Source: Bryoerythrophyllum caledonicum (lineage: Eukaryota; Streptophyta; Bryopsida; Pottiales; Pottiaceae). From it: 64,000 nucleotides of DNA. The DNA is taken from assembly GCA_963971425.1 (NCBI GenBank), contig OZ020524.1, positions 22,931,022 to 22,995,021 of the forward strand, read 5' to 3'. Each line of letters starts with the position of its first letter. Within the stretch, counting starts at the first letter, position 1. Shown here in pieces: positions 24,379 through 35,069 of this stretch. Position numbers and translations under genes: made by a program. Below the pieces are notes generated by a model. It worked only from the letters and a program-made list of their open reading frames with translations, was not told the origin of the DNA and made no database searches.

Positions 24379-24936
24379 CTACAGCGACATCCCACTGAAG
24401 AGGTCCATGAGGAAAAACAAACGAGGATCGTATTCGTCAGCAGCTGGCAGGTTGGGCTTAATAGTATCCACCTCCATCTTCACATGATCTGGTGGTGCTT
24501 GTGTGCCGAAGAAGTCGAACCATGGCTCTTCCTCAGGTTTCAAGGCTTTCTTCGGAGTGACGTGATTCTTTTCATCTTCCTGTGTGCCGAAGAAGTCGAA
24601 CCATGGCTCTTCCTCAGGTTTCAAGGCTTTCTTCGGAGTTACGGGATTCTTTTCATCTTCCTCATCGGTTGGTTTTGTGACGAACATTTCGAACCACGAC
24701 TGTCCACCAAGCTCTTCCTGGGCCTGAGCCAACAGTTGGAAGAGACTCTCAAAGCTCAGCTGCGGGACCATCTCCGTCGACTTGACCTGGCGCGTGTAGC
24801 CTTTCAGCAGATACTCCAGAACCTCTCGAGGCTTTTGCCCGAGCCGGTCCTCCACGGCGTGCAGCAACACGGGTTGAATGATGTCCATCGCCACACACCC
24901 GAACATGAACCTCGCATGCTGGCAAAACAGGTTCAT
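24379..24936 (-). CDS. Small acidic protein with repeated WF motif
   Basis: This single-exon frame encodes 185 aa. Residues 1-75 look helical (MNLFCQHARFMFGCVAMDII, then LEYLLKGYTRQV). The second half has a 27-residue unit present twice in tandem, each containing TPKKALKPEEEPWFDFFGTQ, preceded by a weaker version SWFEMFVTK. The plus-strand frame across the same bases is rich in Leu/Phe repeats and is read as a shadow. It is not a family I know; the recurring W-F-x-x-F could be a short docking motif. The gene is transcribed convergently with the membrane-protein gene at 23190-24284; the stop codons are about 95 bp apart. Confidence 0.5.
   Translation of the reverse strand: MNLFCQHARFMFGCVAMDIIQPVLLHAVEDRLGQKPREVLEYLLKGYTRQVKSTEMVPQLSFESLFQLLAQAQEELGGQSWFEMFVTKPTDEEDEKNPVTPKKALKPEEEPWFDFFGTQEDEKNHVTPKKALKPEEEPWFDFFGTQAPPDHVKMEVDTIKPNLPAADEYDPRLFFLMDLFSGMSL
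24500..24661. repeat. 81-bp tandem duplication inside a coding frame
   Basis: Two 81-bp units (24500-24580 and 24581-24661) differ at only two positions, both in the short stretch before GATTCTTTTCATC. The length preserves the reading frame of the minus-strand gene. The near identity suggests a recent duplication. Confidence 0.93.
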
Positions 24937-25568
24937 CCTGGCTCCTCCTCCTCCTGGTTTGTGCGTGTAAGTTTACTTCCCTTCAGATTCTAAAGAACAA
25001 CGTTTTTGAAAACAATATCAGGCCTGTGTATCATTTTATTGTAGGTCGTATGAGTAGGCGACGTTCGTTCTCCTAACTATTTTGCAAATTAACTCATTGC
25101 TTGAAATGTGAATCGCCAGACCAGCGACCATCTGTTTTGACGGTGGCCTTTTCATCTCCTTTCCGATGCAGGAACGAAAATAGGCCTCTGATTAGACTTT
25201 TTAAAGAATCTAGCGTAGTATTAAATTCGATGTTCATTCAGAATATTTTAATGTTTTTCTTTCGAGAAACGGTCTCTGTTTGTGAACGTCTGTTCCGAAA
25301 GGTACAGAAGATCCGGAAATGAGTTCGCTGTCAATTTCTAAGTTTGGGGCCATGTTGTGAGAGAATTCAAGGTTGTAGTGCTTCACAAGCCAGTTTATTA
25401 CTTGCGCTTCAAGTGATATTATTGTACAGGATAAAATCCCGTCGAGGTTCATCTCCTTGATCGGTGATGGGGTGGAATTGGTAGTCGAGTAAGTTAGCCT
25501 TTTCGAAGCAGGTCCTTTGATAGAGATCGTCGCATGTTAGGTAGAAGTTAGGGTTAACTGTCGGTGCA

Positions 25569-26000
25569 ATGAGGTGGGAGGGGCGATTACGATGCATGTC
25601 CACGAACAAGAGCTGTGTCGGCGCACAATGTTTGCGTTCTGTGGAGAGGTCCAAGCATAAGACCAAGGGAAGGTACAAGCCTGGGCTCCGAGCTCTAGCA
25701 GGCATGTCCATCAATCCTCGCCTTGCAGAGTTTCTCTTGAGAGAGCTTGAAGGGTTTCCTGATGAATCAGATGACTCGGTAATTGGGAACGAAGATGACT
25801 CTGGTGCTGTTCAGTTGGGCACTCTTGCGGTGACGATGTGTAGTATAATTGAAGCTGCTCTCAGGGAGAGAATTCAAGGCGGCCATGAGGCTTGTGCTGT
25901 CAAAGCGAGTGAGGAAAGCTGGCCAGATGTTGAACCCAGCTCGGAGTCAGACACCGAGAGCGAAGACTGGTCCTCAGTAGATGAAGATTATGATGTATAA
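25569..26000 (+). CDS. Unrecognised small protein family, copy 2 (divergent)
   Basis: A 143-aa frame starts MRWEGRLRCMSTNKS, aligning with MRREGRVRGKPTSKS of copy 1. It then lacks about seven residues of the Cys/Arg cluster but keeps VERSKHKTKGRYKP, NPRLAEFLLRELEGFPDE, the helix SIIEAAL, and the acidic tail SEESWPDVEPSSESDTESED followed by WSSVD. It is the most diverged of the three copies; loss of the Cys-rich part may mean a changed or lost function. Function unknown. Confidence 0.6.
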   Translation: MRWEGRLRCMSTNKSCVGAQCLRSVERSKHKTKGRYKPGLRALAGMSINPRLAEFLLRELEGFPDESDDSVIGNEDDSGAVQLGTLAVTMCSIIEAALRERIQGGHEACAVKASEESWPDVEPSSESDTESEDWSSVDEDYDV

Positions 26001-27273
26001 TACATCATTATGCAGATTTAGGAGCTTGTGCGTTTGTTTGCGTTGGTGTATCATTCGAAACCTGCTTCACCTCTACAAGTGCTGCCTGGTTTCTTGAAGA
26101 TGGAGGTTCCCAATCAATCGCCCTACCGGTAACGAAGACAAAACGTTTCATAAGCGAGGTTCAAACGCGAGCATGTTGGCAATTAACGTGCCATGGCCGA
26201 AAACATTGGTCATTTGTTGCATCAGGGGATCACCTTCCAGCCAAATTTTTGGGTTTTGGATACACATCAGGATCCACTGAAGTAGGCCAGCACTCAAAAA
26301 ATAAGGAGCCAGTGTACTCGTACTGCATATAGTGATATCGGATGTCTGGGAGTTTGAAAACTCCGGACCGCTGATTTGTAGAACTGCATGATGAATAAAG
26401 TTATCTCAAAGAGCTGTTCTCCTTGTGTAATTGTGTTTGCAAATAAACTGCCCCTCTTGATGAATATGAGGGTTTCACTATCTTAGTCCTCAATAGACGA
26501 TTCCACAAACTGGGAAACTTAGGTAAAAAACACGTAATTAAGCTGCATGTACTTAACTTTCTGGTAACCGTTGGTTGATTTTGAACGTCTGATGCCCTGA
26601 AGTGTAAGACGTTTTTAAATAAATTAAATCACGGTACTTGTGCAGAAGAAAAGTCTGCATGAATACCGTTGACTGGCAAATCGCAAACAAAACTCCGACA
26701 GTCTCAAGTTATAATAAAATTTGGGATTAACAGTTGTCTGCGCGATGAGCTTCAAATAACTCACTCAATTTCCGGGAACAGAATCGGTTGCAAATCGTAG
26801 GCGAATTGGTTTCAGAGCATTCTTATAATTTTCTTCGCGTCTTATCTGACGACGCTGTGACTTTTCCTCGTCCTTCGGAACGTGAATATCGGATAACTTA
26901 AGGAACTCCTGAAGCTACTCCCTGATGTCGGTAACACTGAAGCTCAATCGACGGTTGTGATACGGCTACAGTACTCGCCCACTATCTTAAGCATAGTCTG
27001 CACACACGGCAACCTTGCGCCAGAAGCCTCTCAATCTAAAAATCTTACCCATCGTCGAAGTGCTCCTCAAGCCACCGTGCATGCCAAGGAATCCTCTCAC
27101 AGTATATCTATCATCATCTTCGTCATTAGGCCAGGAAATCACGTATTCCTAGGAAAGCTGAACATTCTTTCGCAACTGTCTGTAAACGTGTACGACATAT
27201 ATCATACTACTTAGTCTTGGATTGCAGAGAGGGTGTCCAGATTCAGAGAGTAGGAGAGCGAAAGACTTCGACA
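26001..27273. other. Intergenic spacer between family copies 2 and 3
   Basis: This is AT-rich sequence with no supported gene. It presumably holds the 3' end of copy 2 and the promoter of copy 3. No repeat with a second copy in the window was noticed here. Confidence 0.35.
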
Positions 27274-27801
27274 ATGAGGCGCGAGCTGGGTCGGCTGAGA
27301 GGGAAGCCCACCGACAAGAGCAGGCGCACGGGGCGGCGTTTTAGGTACGGCCGCGGCCGCTGCTCGGAGCATCCGAGGGAGAAAGCGAGGGCGAAGCGGA
27401 AGCACCGATGCAAGCCCGACCACACCGACTTCTTCCTCCAACAGCCTGCCCTCGCGCTTCGTCGAGACGACGAGGAGGACGTCGCCTTGCCCTGCGTTGA
27501 TAGGAAGCTGGCCACTGTCAACAGCATGATCGAAGCCGCATTCGGCGAGATGGCTTTCACCACGTACGGGGTTGGCGGTGGAGTGGATGGCCTGGACGCT
27601 ATTGCGGCCATTGAACTAGCGTTCCAGCGGCAGTTGGGCATCTTCGAGAACGCGGTGGAAGGGTCCAGCTTCTCGGAGTTCGCAACGCAGGGGTGGTCCA
27701 CGTTGAGCGAGGAGAGCTGGTCGGAAGTCGAACTAGACTCAGATGAGGACGCCGATGTCGACGCGGATTGGACTTTGGTGGACGATGTCGTTGGCGAGTA
27801 A
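27274..27801 (+). CDS. Unrecognised small protein family, copy 3
   Basis: 175 aa from ATG 27274 (MRRELGRLRGKPTDKSRRTG), aligned with the start of copy 1; an in-frame extension upstream to 27217 is not conserved and is not used. It keeps GRCSEHPREKARAKRKHRCK, a helix SMIEAAF, a second alanine-rich helix not seen in the others (DAIAAIELAFQRQL), and the acidic end LSEESWSEVELDSDEDADVD followed by WTLVDD. It is GC-rich and intronless like copy 1. The antisense 224-codon frame is a shadow of this GC-rich coding sequence. Confidence 0.65.
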   Translation: MRRELGRLRGKPTDKSRRTGRRFRYGRGRCSEHPREKARAKRKHRCKPDHTDFFLQQPALALRRDDEEDVALPCVDRKLATVNSMIEAAFGEMAFTTYGVGGGVDGLDAIAAIELAFQRQLGIFENAVEGSSFSEFATQGWSTLSEESWSEVELDSDEDADVDADWTLVDDVVGE

Positions 27802-29633
27802 TCCACAAACCATGTACAAACAAGTTTCAATGATCGATATTGCCAGTGCTCTACTCGTGAGGGCAACCATTCCTTGGACGCGCAATCAGAACAATACTGG
27901 CCAACCGCAACCATCATTCGGATCGGTACTAACTACTTCAGGCCAAGCTTTCAATCCAAGACAACATTGTGAAGATTCAACATGGCTTCTCATTGAATTC
28001 CAATGTTTCATCTAGCAGATTGGTTCTTGTCGTCATCGAGTTCACTCCATCGGAAGTACATATCCAAGGTGATTACATCATCATACGATGCACTGTAATC
28101 GGTTACCAGGTACTTGACTGTTTACAACAGTTTATGCTAAGGAACTTGATCAAAAGTGAGGTACACACATTTTCTGGAAATGTAGTGACCGAGATTATCA
28201 CAGAGTAGTTTGGCAATTAGCACTGCTGGTTGGATTACACAATCGGAAACAGACGCAGAGGACATGTAGACTGTAAGTCAATAAATTTACTTGTTTTCAC
28301 GTAATGTTCACAGACTCTTCCTGAATATATGCATGTATGATGTACACCCTTGTCGGAAAAGGTATCTACTAATGAAAGGAGTTTTAAGTGAATAACGATG
28401 GCGATTATGGAGTTCATGGGCAGGAGTCTTCATTGTTGTTCCTTCTTGTCAAGTGTAATCTACTTTGATCAATGTACAAACAAGAATTCTTGAGACTAAC
28501 AAAATGAGAGCCAGAGTTTAAAATGGTGCTTCTGTAGCATCAATAGAAGAATCATCAAGCATTGGTAGAAGCAAGTTCACTCTTTAAAAGAGAAGATGAG
28601 GAGTCAGTTGCGGTGAGTTTAAAGGTTCTAGGGTTCAGGGTACTACCCTTGCCCTGTTGAAGACAATGGGGAGTAAACTCGTTTCTTCACAAATGAATGT
28701 TCGATTCTACATTATCCCGAAAATGTTGTGGCAAGAAAACTTGTGTCCATTGTAATTATTCATTAACCCTTCCTAACGACCACATACGGGTCGTTTTGGC
28801 ACAAGAACCTTTGCAGCAAGTGCTACAGACCACCTCAAAGGAAAAAGTACACCATGTCTTTGAGGTGGAGGGAGATGGGCATCTATTGAGACCATTGCCA
28901 CAACAATCGGTGCAAGCATCTACGAGCTATAGTGATTTCCATGAAGTGGAATCGTAGATTTTTGTGCTGAAATGCATCCATTGCATAGATGACATTCTGC
29001 ATGATCTAGAACACACGCACATTCTCTCAGGCCAAAACAGCTCATCAGCCTTAAAGGGTTAAGCTCAAAAAATGCTATACAAGTATGGTTAATCCATTAC
29101 CTTCGTTTGCCCTCCCTTTACCTCTTATCAAGTTGTGGGGATAATAAAAATAATAAAGTTTGATAAAATGCTCAAACTTATCCCCACAAATCACAACCAC
29201 ATAAACAAACTTAAGCATTTTATTGAATATTATTAAAGCCATAAATATACTAACACACCACAGAAAATTCCAGCCGCCACGTAGGCACAGGAGACGTTGC
29301 TCAGTCAGCGCCGACTGAGCGAATCGGAACCGCTAGTTAATGAAGGGCAGCGATCGTCCGGTACAGCAAGCCAGAACACCACATCCAAAACCGTTATCTA
29401 ACCCAAACCCGTTACATCACCTCAAACCACCAATTTCTAAAGTCTACTTATATGGAAGATAATCACACTAACGGTTCAAGACGCCAGCCCCCCGTAGAGA
29501 AACTGAAGAAGGCGAAGAGGGAGACGACGAGGAGACAGATTTTAGTGGAGAAGGAGAAGAGAGTGCGTTGCGCCATCGCTGCTTCTCCTCCGTGCTTCCC
29601 CTCCGCCCTCGCTGCCGCCCTCGCTGCGCAGCC
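27802..29633. other. Spacer and CSN2 leader
   Basis: No gene is supported apart from the TTAA-bounded element at 28763-29062. From about 29440 the sequence becomes GC-richer and is read as the 5' UTR and promoter-proximal region of the COP9 subunit gene. A frame from 29452 to 29697 overlaps that leader but is not conserved. Confidence 0.4.
28763..29062. mobile_element. TTAA-bounded repeat with CCCTT/AAGGG ends
   Basis: TTAACCCTTCCTAACGACC is at the left and AAAGGGTTAA at the right, with TTAA at both borders 300 bp apart. Inside the ends, a second matched block (left GTCGTTTTGGCACAAG; right reverse complement GCTGTTTTGGCCTGAG) supports imperfect inverted repeats. An 86-codon frame at 28697-28957 overlaps it and includes CGKKTCVHCN, too little to call a transposase. 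Confidence 0.55.
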
Positions 29634-32600
29634 ATGGATTCAGGTGACCTCCTTGCTCCGATCCCGCGCTCGTCTGTGTCTTTCGTCTTGGATGTAGCTA
29701 CCGAGCGCTGGAGCTTTTCGCCAATTCGTGTCCGTCGCTGTGAGCAGTACACAGGGGCTCGTTTCTCTCGCTCCTGCTCTGGTGATGTGAATGAGAGATC
29801 ATCTCGCTTTCTGTCCTTTTTAGGGTTTAGAGAGAGGAGCTCAATTGTGGATTATGGCTGTTGATTAGGGTTTGGTTTTAGTCAGTGTTGGAGATCTGTT
29901 GAGCTGGTGAATCTAGCCGTGAGCTTCAGATCAGGTGTTAGTTGCGCTAGAGCGCGGGGTTCTACGGGTCCATTTTGGTATTCATCTTCCGGTTGTAGTT
30001 TAGTTATGAATTGGGAGATTGATGGTAGTGAGGTATCTTACATCGAGTTTTATCGCCGATGAGTATAGTTTGGTGATGGGAAATTACAACCAGCAGCAGT
30101 TTGTGGTCCAATACTTGACCAGGAGATGCAAAGGGAGCATCAAAGAAAGCCATGCTTACTTGGATAATTGACTTCGCGTATTGAACGAAACAGTGCTGGA
30201 GGAAGAGTGTGACCTAGTGATATTTAGGGTTTAGGAACAGTGTAGCGCTGCAAGCTCAACGCTAAACCCTTCCTCATCGTTCTGGATTATAGGAACGTGG
30301 TCATTGAGTACACGGATGTGAAGGCTCAGCTGGAGGAGTTCATTGATTGAGTTGGTTTATACGGAAATTCATGTATAATGGTGGCGACAAGAACTTGCTT
30401 TACGGATGTTATGTAGAATGCGGTAATTTATCGTTTGCTGGTGATGGAATTGATCGCAGACGCGGACATGGAAGATTATGGCTTCGAGTATTCGGATGAG
30501 GAGCCTGAGGAGCAGGATGTTGATATCGAGAATCAGTATTATAATACCAAAGGTATGAGGCTCTAGTTGTAGTGAGGCTTTTATTGAGTTTGGTTCGGTA
30601 TGCCAAACCATATGTAATAGATGGGTTGGAAGATTAGAGCACTGATGCGAAAAGTTGTGTGAAGAAGTGTTTTAACTGGGTTTCAACTATTACAGGATTG
30701 GTGGAAGCTGATCCTGAAGGGGCCCTTAGGGGATTTTCGGAGGTTGTAAAGATGGAAGGAGAGAAAGGAGAGTGGTAAGCTTTAGAGTTTTATTTCTTCC
30801 CTCTCCGTCCTTGCTGCCATTGAAAGTGATGGGAGTGACTGTCAAAGGAACGGACAATTCCAGATTATTTTGAGGTTTTTCCTGTGAATGTTTTATGCGA
30901 TGAGGTTTTAGTTGCAAAGCTGAGTTTCGGATTTGTTGTCAGGGGTTTTAAGGCGTTGAAACAGACAGTGAAGCTTCATTATCGGATTGGAAACTACAAG
31001 GAGATGATGGATGCTTATCGAGAGATGTTGACCTACATCAAGTCAGCTGTTACTCGCAATTACAGCGAGAAGTGCATCAACAACATCCTTGACTTTGTGT
31101 CAAATGGTGCCAATCAGAACTTGGAGTTGCTTCAGGAGTTCTACCAGACCACCTTGAAGGCTTTGGAGGAGGCCAAAAACGAGGTTAATTCTTCACTTGG
31201 TCGTATAACATTTCTGCAATCCATTCTGGGTGCTTCCTAATCTATTTAATTTATTTTTTTAACAATGTACTTCTCACCTCATAACTTTGATAGGCTCTCT
31301 TTTTTATGTGCGCCTCCACCTGTAGAACACATTCTTGTAAAACTTACCATTTCTTTTGACATAATATCTGCGACATGCTTCCATTGTATTTTTGTATCCT
31401 GTGAGATTTTGGTGTGTCTAAGCATTCATGCAAGTTTGGTAAATTCTCAGGATATGTTTTTGGTTTTTGCAGAGGTTATGGTTCAAGACGAACTTGAAGT
31501 TGTGTAAATTGTGGTTTGATATGGGCGAGTATGGCCGAATGAATAAAGTAAGTTCACCATTCATTCTGGTCATGCTGAACGAACACTTGAGTGGTGTAAG
31601 ATATTGAAACGAGTATATTCATCGCATGGGATCATTCAATTTGTGTTTTGTCGTTTTTTTTTTTGTCGACTGTGGGTGTAGGTCTATGAACCAATTAGAT
31701 TGTAATTGTGTTGTATAGATTTATGAATATAAGTCGTATGTTGGTTAATCTGTGTATTATTCAGTTGGGATGTGTCGCTGTATCGCCTTCTCGTTGGCAT
31801 CGTTATGGTGCTTACTGTTGTTTGTATGTGTAGATTTTGAAGGAGCTTCATAAATCTTGTCAGAAGGAAGATGGTACAGATGACCAGAAGAAGGGCACAC
31901 AATTGTTGGAGGTTTATGCGATAGAGATTCAGATGTATACAGAGACCAAGAACAACAAGAAGCTCAAGGTTAGTTTGACTGGATTGTTGTATTGCGTTCT
32001 TCCTTTTTCTTTTGGTGACGAAAGTGAAACTTTTGGATTTGACATCTGTTTTACCCTTATGACTGGTAAGTTCTTGGTGCTGAAATCTGTATCAGAACTT
32101 TAAGCCTTACGGTTGTTATGTTTATTTTATAAGAATCAAGTAGCAGTGGATTGGTGTTGATTCTTATCATTGTGAACCTTGCAGCAACTATACTTAAAAG
32201 CGCTGAACATAAAGTCTGCTATCCCGCATCCACGAATCATGGGGATCATCCACGAATGTGGAGGCAAAATGAACATGGCTGAGCGACAGTGGGCTGTTGC
32301 AGCCACGGATTTCTTTGATGCATTCAAGAACTACGACGAGGCTGGTACCCACAGGAGAATTCAGTGTCTGAAGTAAGTTCGTAACACATTATTCATCAAG
32401 TTGTATGCATTGAAGAGCTGTCGGTATTGAGGTTCTCAATTTGTTAGTAACAACTTCCCGAAAGTGATATTTTGAATGGTTGTGCAGGTACTTGGTGCTT
32501 GCGAATATGCTGATGGAGTCTGAGGTGAACCCGTTCGATGCTCAGGAGGCTAAACCGTATGTTTCTGAACCACTTTATCAGACGTAACTTGATTCGCAGC

Positions 32601-33554
32601 TCCTACATATTTATTGATGTTTTCATCGCAATCTCGCCTCTGGTGGTTGCACTTGTGGACGATATTTTCGGTTCACCAGTTCTGTGGATCTCTCTTGTTT
32701 AATCTTTCGCATACCGTATATTGCTGCAGGTACAAGAACGACCCAGAGATTCTAGCAATGACAAACTTGGTGGCTGCTTATCAGAGGAATGAAATTCTCG
32801 AATTTGAAAAGATTCTCAAGGTACTGATTCATCTTCTGATCTTTTACCAGTCGTTGTGATCGAGTTCCGATTTTGCCCTGTTGCAGCATTATACACGCCC
32901 GTAAGCCCCCACATGGAACTAACGAAGCTTCTGTTGCGTCCTGTGCTGGTTCGTGTAAGTAGAGTAACAGAAAGACGATAATGGATGACCCCTTCATAAG
33001 GAATTACATCGAAGATCTGCTCAGCAAAATCCGTACACAAGTGCTACTGAAGCTCATCAAACCTTACACCCGAATCCGCATTCCCTTCATATCTAAGGTG
33101 AATATTTCATTTCTTTCTCTCTGATGTGGTGACTATTAACAAAAAAAAGGGATAAACCGGGGTCCCTCTTGTTTGAAATTCCTTGTTGTTTGTCCTATCG
33201 CATCACAACGAATTTTAGTACGACAACCCTTGGCTTAACGGATTTTTGAATTGCAGGAGCTGAACATTCCTGAAAAGGATGTGGAGCAGCTTCTCGTGTC
33301 TCTGATCCTGGATAATAGAGTGCATGGTCATATTGATCAAGTAAACCAGTTGCTGGAGCTCGGTGACAGGTACTTACCCCTTTTCAGCTGTAGTTGCTCT
33401 TTGTCTTCTTCATGGTTTGGGAGGTTACCGAGTTTTCACGTGGGATTCGGTGCATGGAAACAGATCAAAGGGGCTGAGGAAATACACGGCGATTGATACA
33501 TGGAACACGCAGCTGAAGTCGCTCTCGCAGACAGTGACGGCAAGGATTGGTTAG
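29634..33554 (+). CDS. CSN2: COP9 signalosome subunit 2
   Basis: Twelve exons: 29634-29643, 30460-30552, 30696-30774, 30943-31183, 31473-31547, 31834-31968, 32185-32372, 32488-32556, 32730-32820, 32963-33097, 33257-33369 and 33464-33554, with consistent phases, encoding 439 aa. The start [20 protein letters not shown] is diagnostic, as are the helical-repeat segments ([54 protein letters not shown]) and the C-terminal PCI region ([20 protein letters not shown] to [20 protein letters not shown]). CSN2 is a scaffold of the signalosome, which removes Nedd8/RUB1 from cullins, and binds cullin directly. Length matches the plant FUS12 protein. The first exon is only 10 nt of coding sequence, separated by an 816-bp intron with telobox-like AGGGTTTAG. 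Confidence 0.98.
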
Positions 33555-34102
33555 AAACGTGCATTAACATTCTATACCTGTTTATGCACCAAAAGCGGTA
33601 ACAAGTGTCTTCACCACACCAGTGTACATTTTGGAGGTCCTAGTCTATACAGCTTTCAGAGGGTTTATTGGATCACCATTTGTTGAGAGAGAGACATCAG
33701 GAGGAACCCCATTGGTGACCTCTTCTCCTTGTAGATTGAGTTGCCCTAATAGACGTCTGGTTTTTGTAGGCACCTGTGTTAGTCCTCCGGGAAAGGAAGT
33801 AAAGAAACGGAATACAATATTTTGATACGGTATCAACCCTGTTTTGTTTCCTAGTTCCTCATTGCTTGTGTCATGAAACATCCTCAATCAGTGCTCTGGT
33901 GGCCTTTTGTTTAAGAGTCTCTGAGGAGGATTATTTCGAACCATTAGTCCAAATTGGAAGAGGCTAATAAAAATGAAGTTAGTGGTGAGCACAAGGAAGA
34001 ACTAGATGTGTCTCTAAGGAGAGTGTTCGTCCATAACCCAAGAGGTCGCCCTAGCATTGGTTCTAGAATGTTATGGAGAATGGAGTCCAATTTCTGAATG
34101 TC

Positions 34103-34274
34103 TTAATCCCTGAAAGACCAAGGCATTTTAGAGGGATCTCTACTCCATTGATTTAGAACCACCAAGATGAGTTACGTTATGAGAATGTAGTTGTAGGCTA
34201 TGGATTGAAAGATATGTACGGTCAGAGGGGAAAAATTTGTCCCCCAAACAAACACTTGGTTCTTTAGGGATTAA
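34103..34274. mobile_element. TTAA-bounded MITE, copy E
   Basis: The left end is TTAATCCCTGAAAGACCAAG and the right end is the reverse complement of TTAATCCCTAAAGAACCAAG. At 172 bp it is the shortest copy. Interior text (TTTTAGAGGGATCTCTACTC) matches copies A and B. Confidence 0.85.
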
Positions 34275-34931
34275 GCTTGTGAAATACCCCTATGAAATTG
34301 AACCTAAATTGGTAAGAATACCAACGATGCTAAGTTTCTGTTATATTGATTAAGTCCATTAGTTGAAGCTACACTAATTATTAATTCAAGTCTATAAATT
34401 TTTTATTCATGAAATATAACTTTACCAAGGTTGAAGGTTTTGATACTAGTTATGTAGAACATTCATTAGCATACTTGATGAAAATATTAACGGGATACTT
34501 ACATGTTGGAAAATATTTCATTGAATGTGAATTGGTGTGACTAATCGTTTTATAGGTGGGTGCTCAAGCTCTTCCTTTCAAAAGATGTATGAGCGAAGTG
34601 AATTGCCCTTGTGCGAGCTTCTTATAAAGGATATGGTTTCACCAACAAGGATTTGTTGTTGACAAAGAAACCTACTCTTACAGGTGATTCTTGGAGGTAA
34701 ACGCCCATGTTTGGATTTGGTTTGTGCACAACATGTGGAGTAATTCGTAAAGTCATACTAGAAACAAAAGAGAGGCCAAAGTTTAGGTGAAATGCAAACG
34801 TGACATAAAATAGTCAAAATAAAATAAAATCATGTGTTTTGTTATTTTTTGCTTGATTGTGAATTCTTCAACCCTTCTCCTAAGCTAAGTCACTTTCTAC
34901 ATGCACAAGAGTTATTATGTGAATAGAAATG

Positions 34932-35069
34932 TGTCTACCCTCGAGAGGGGGAAGTAGTTCCATACCACTAACTTCTTGTCCAGTGGGCATGGTCTTAGTG
35001 GTGGAACGAACAGACACTTTATTCACGCCGGCTCCTTCGGAGACCGGCGTTCTTCTTCTTCTTCTTCTG
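34932..35069 (-). repeat. GAA-tailed dispersed repeat, reverse copy
   Basis: On the minus strand it begins with a (GAA)n run and reads GTGAATAAAGTGTCTGTTCG, then TTAGTGGTATGGAACTACTT and CTCGAGGGTAGACA. The same series is seen in plus orientation near 56750, 57045, 58492 and 58613. Confidence 0.7.

Noticed and set aside
24346..24993. 215-codon plus-strand frame with repeated WLFLRFQGFLRS
   Set aside because: The minus frame over the same bases gives a more plausible acidic protein; the plus reading is hydrophobic low-complexity sequence created by the 81-bp duplication.
27243..27917. 224-codon minus-strand frame opposite family copy 3
   Set aside because: The plus frame is supported by similarity to two other copies; the antisense frame has no counterpart.
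29452..29697. Small plus frame before CSN2 (starts MEDNHTNGSRR)
   Set aside because: It overlaps the CSN2 leader and first exon in a different frame and is not part of the known protein; at most an upstream ORF.
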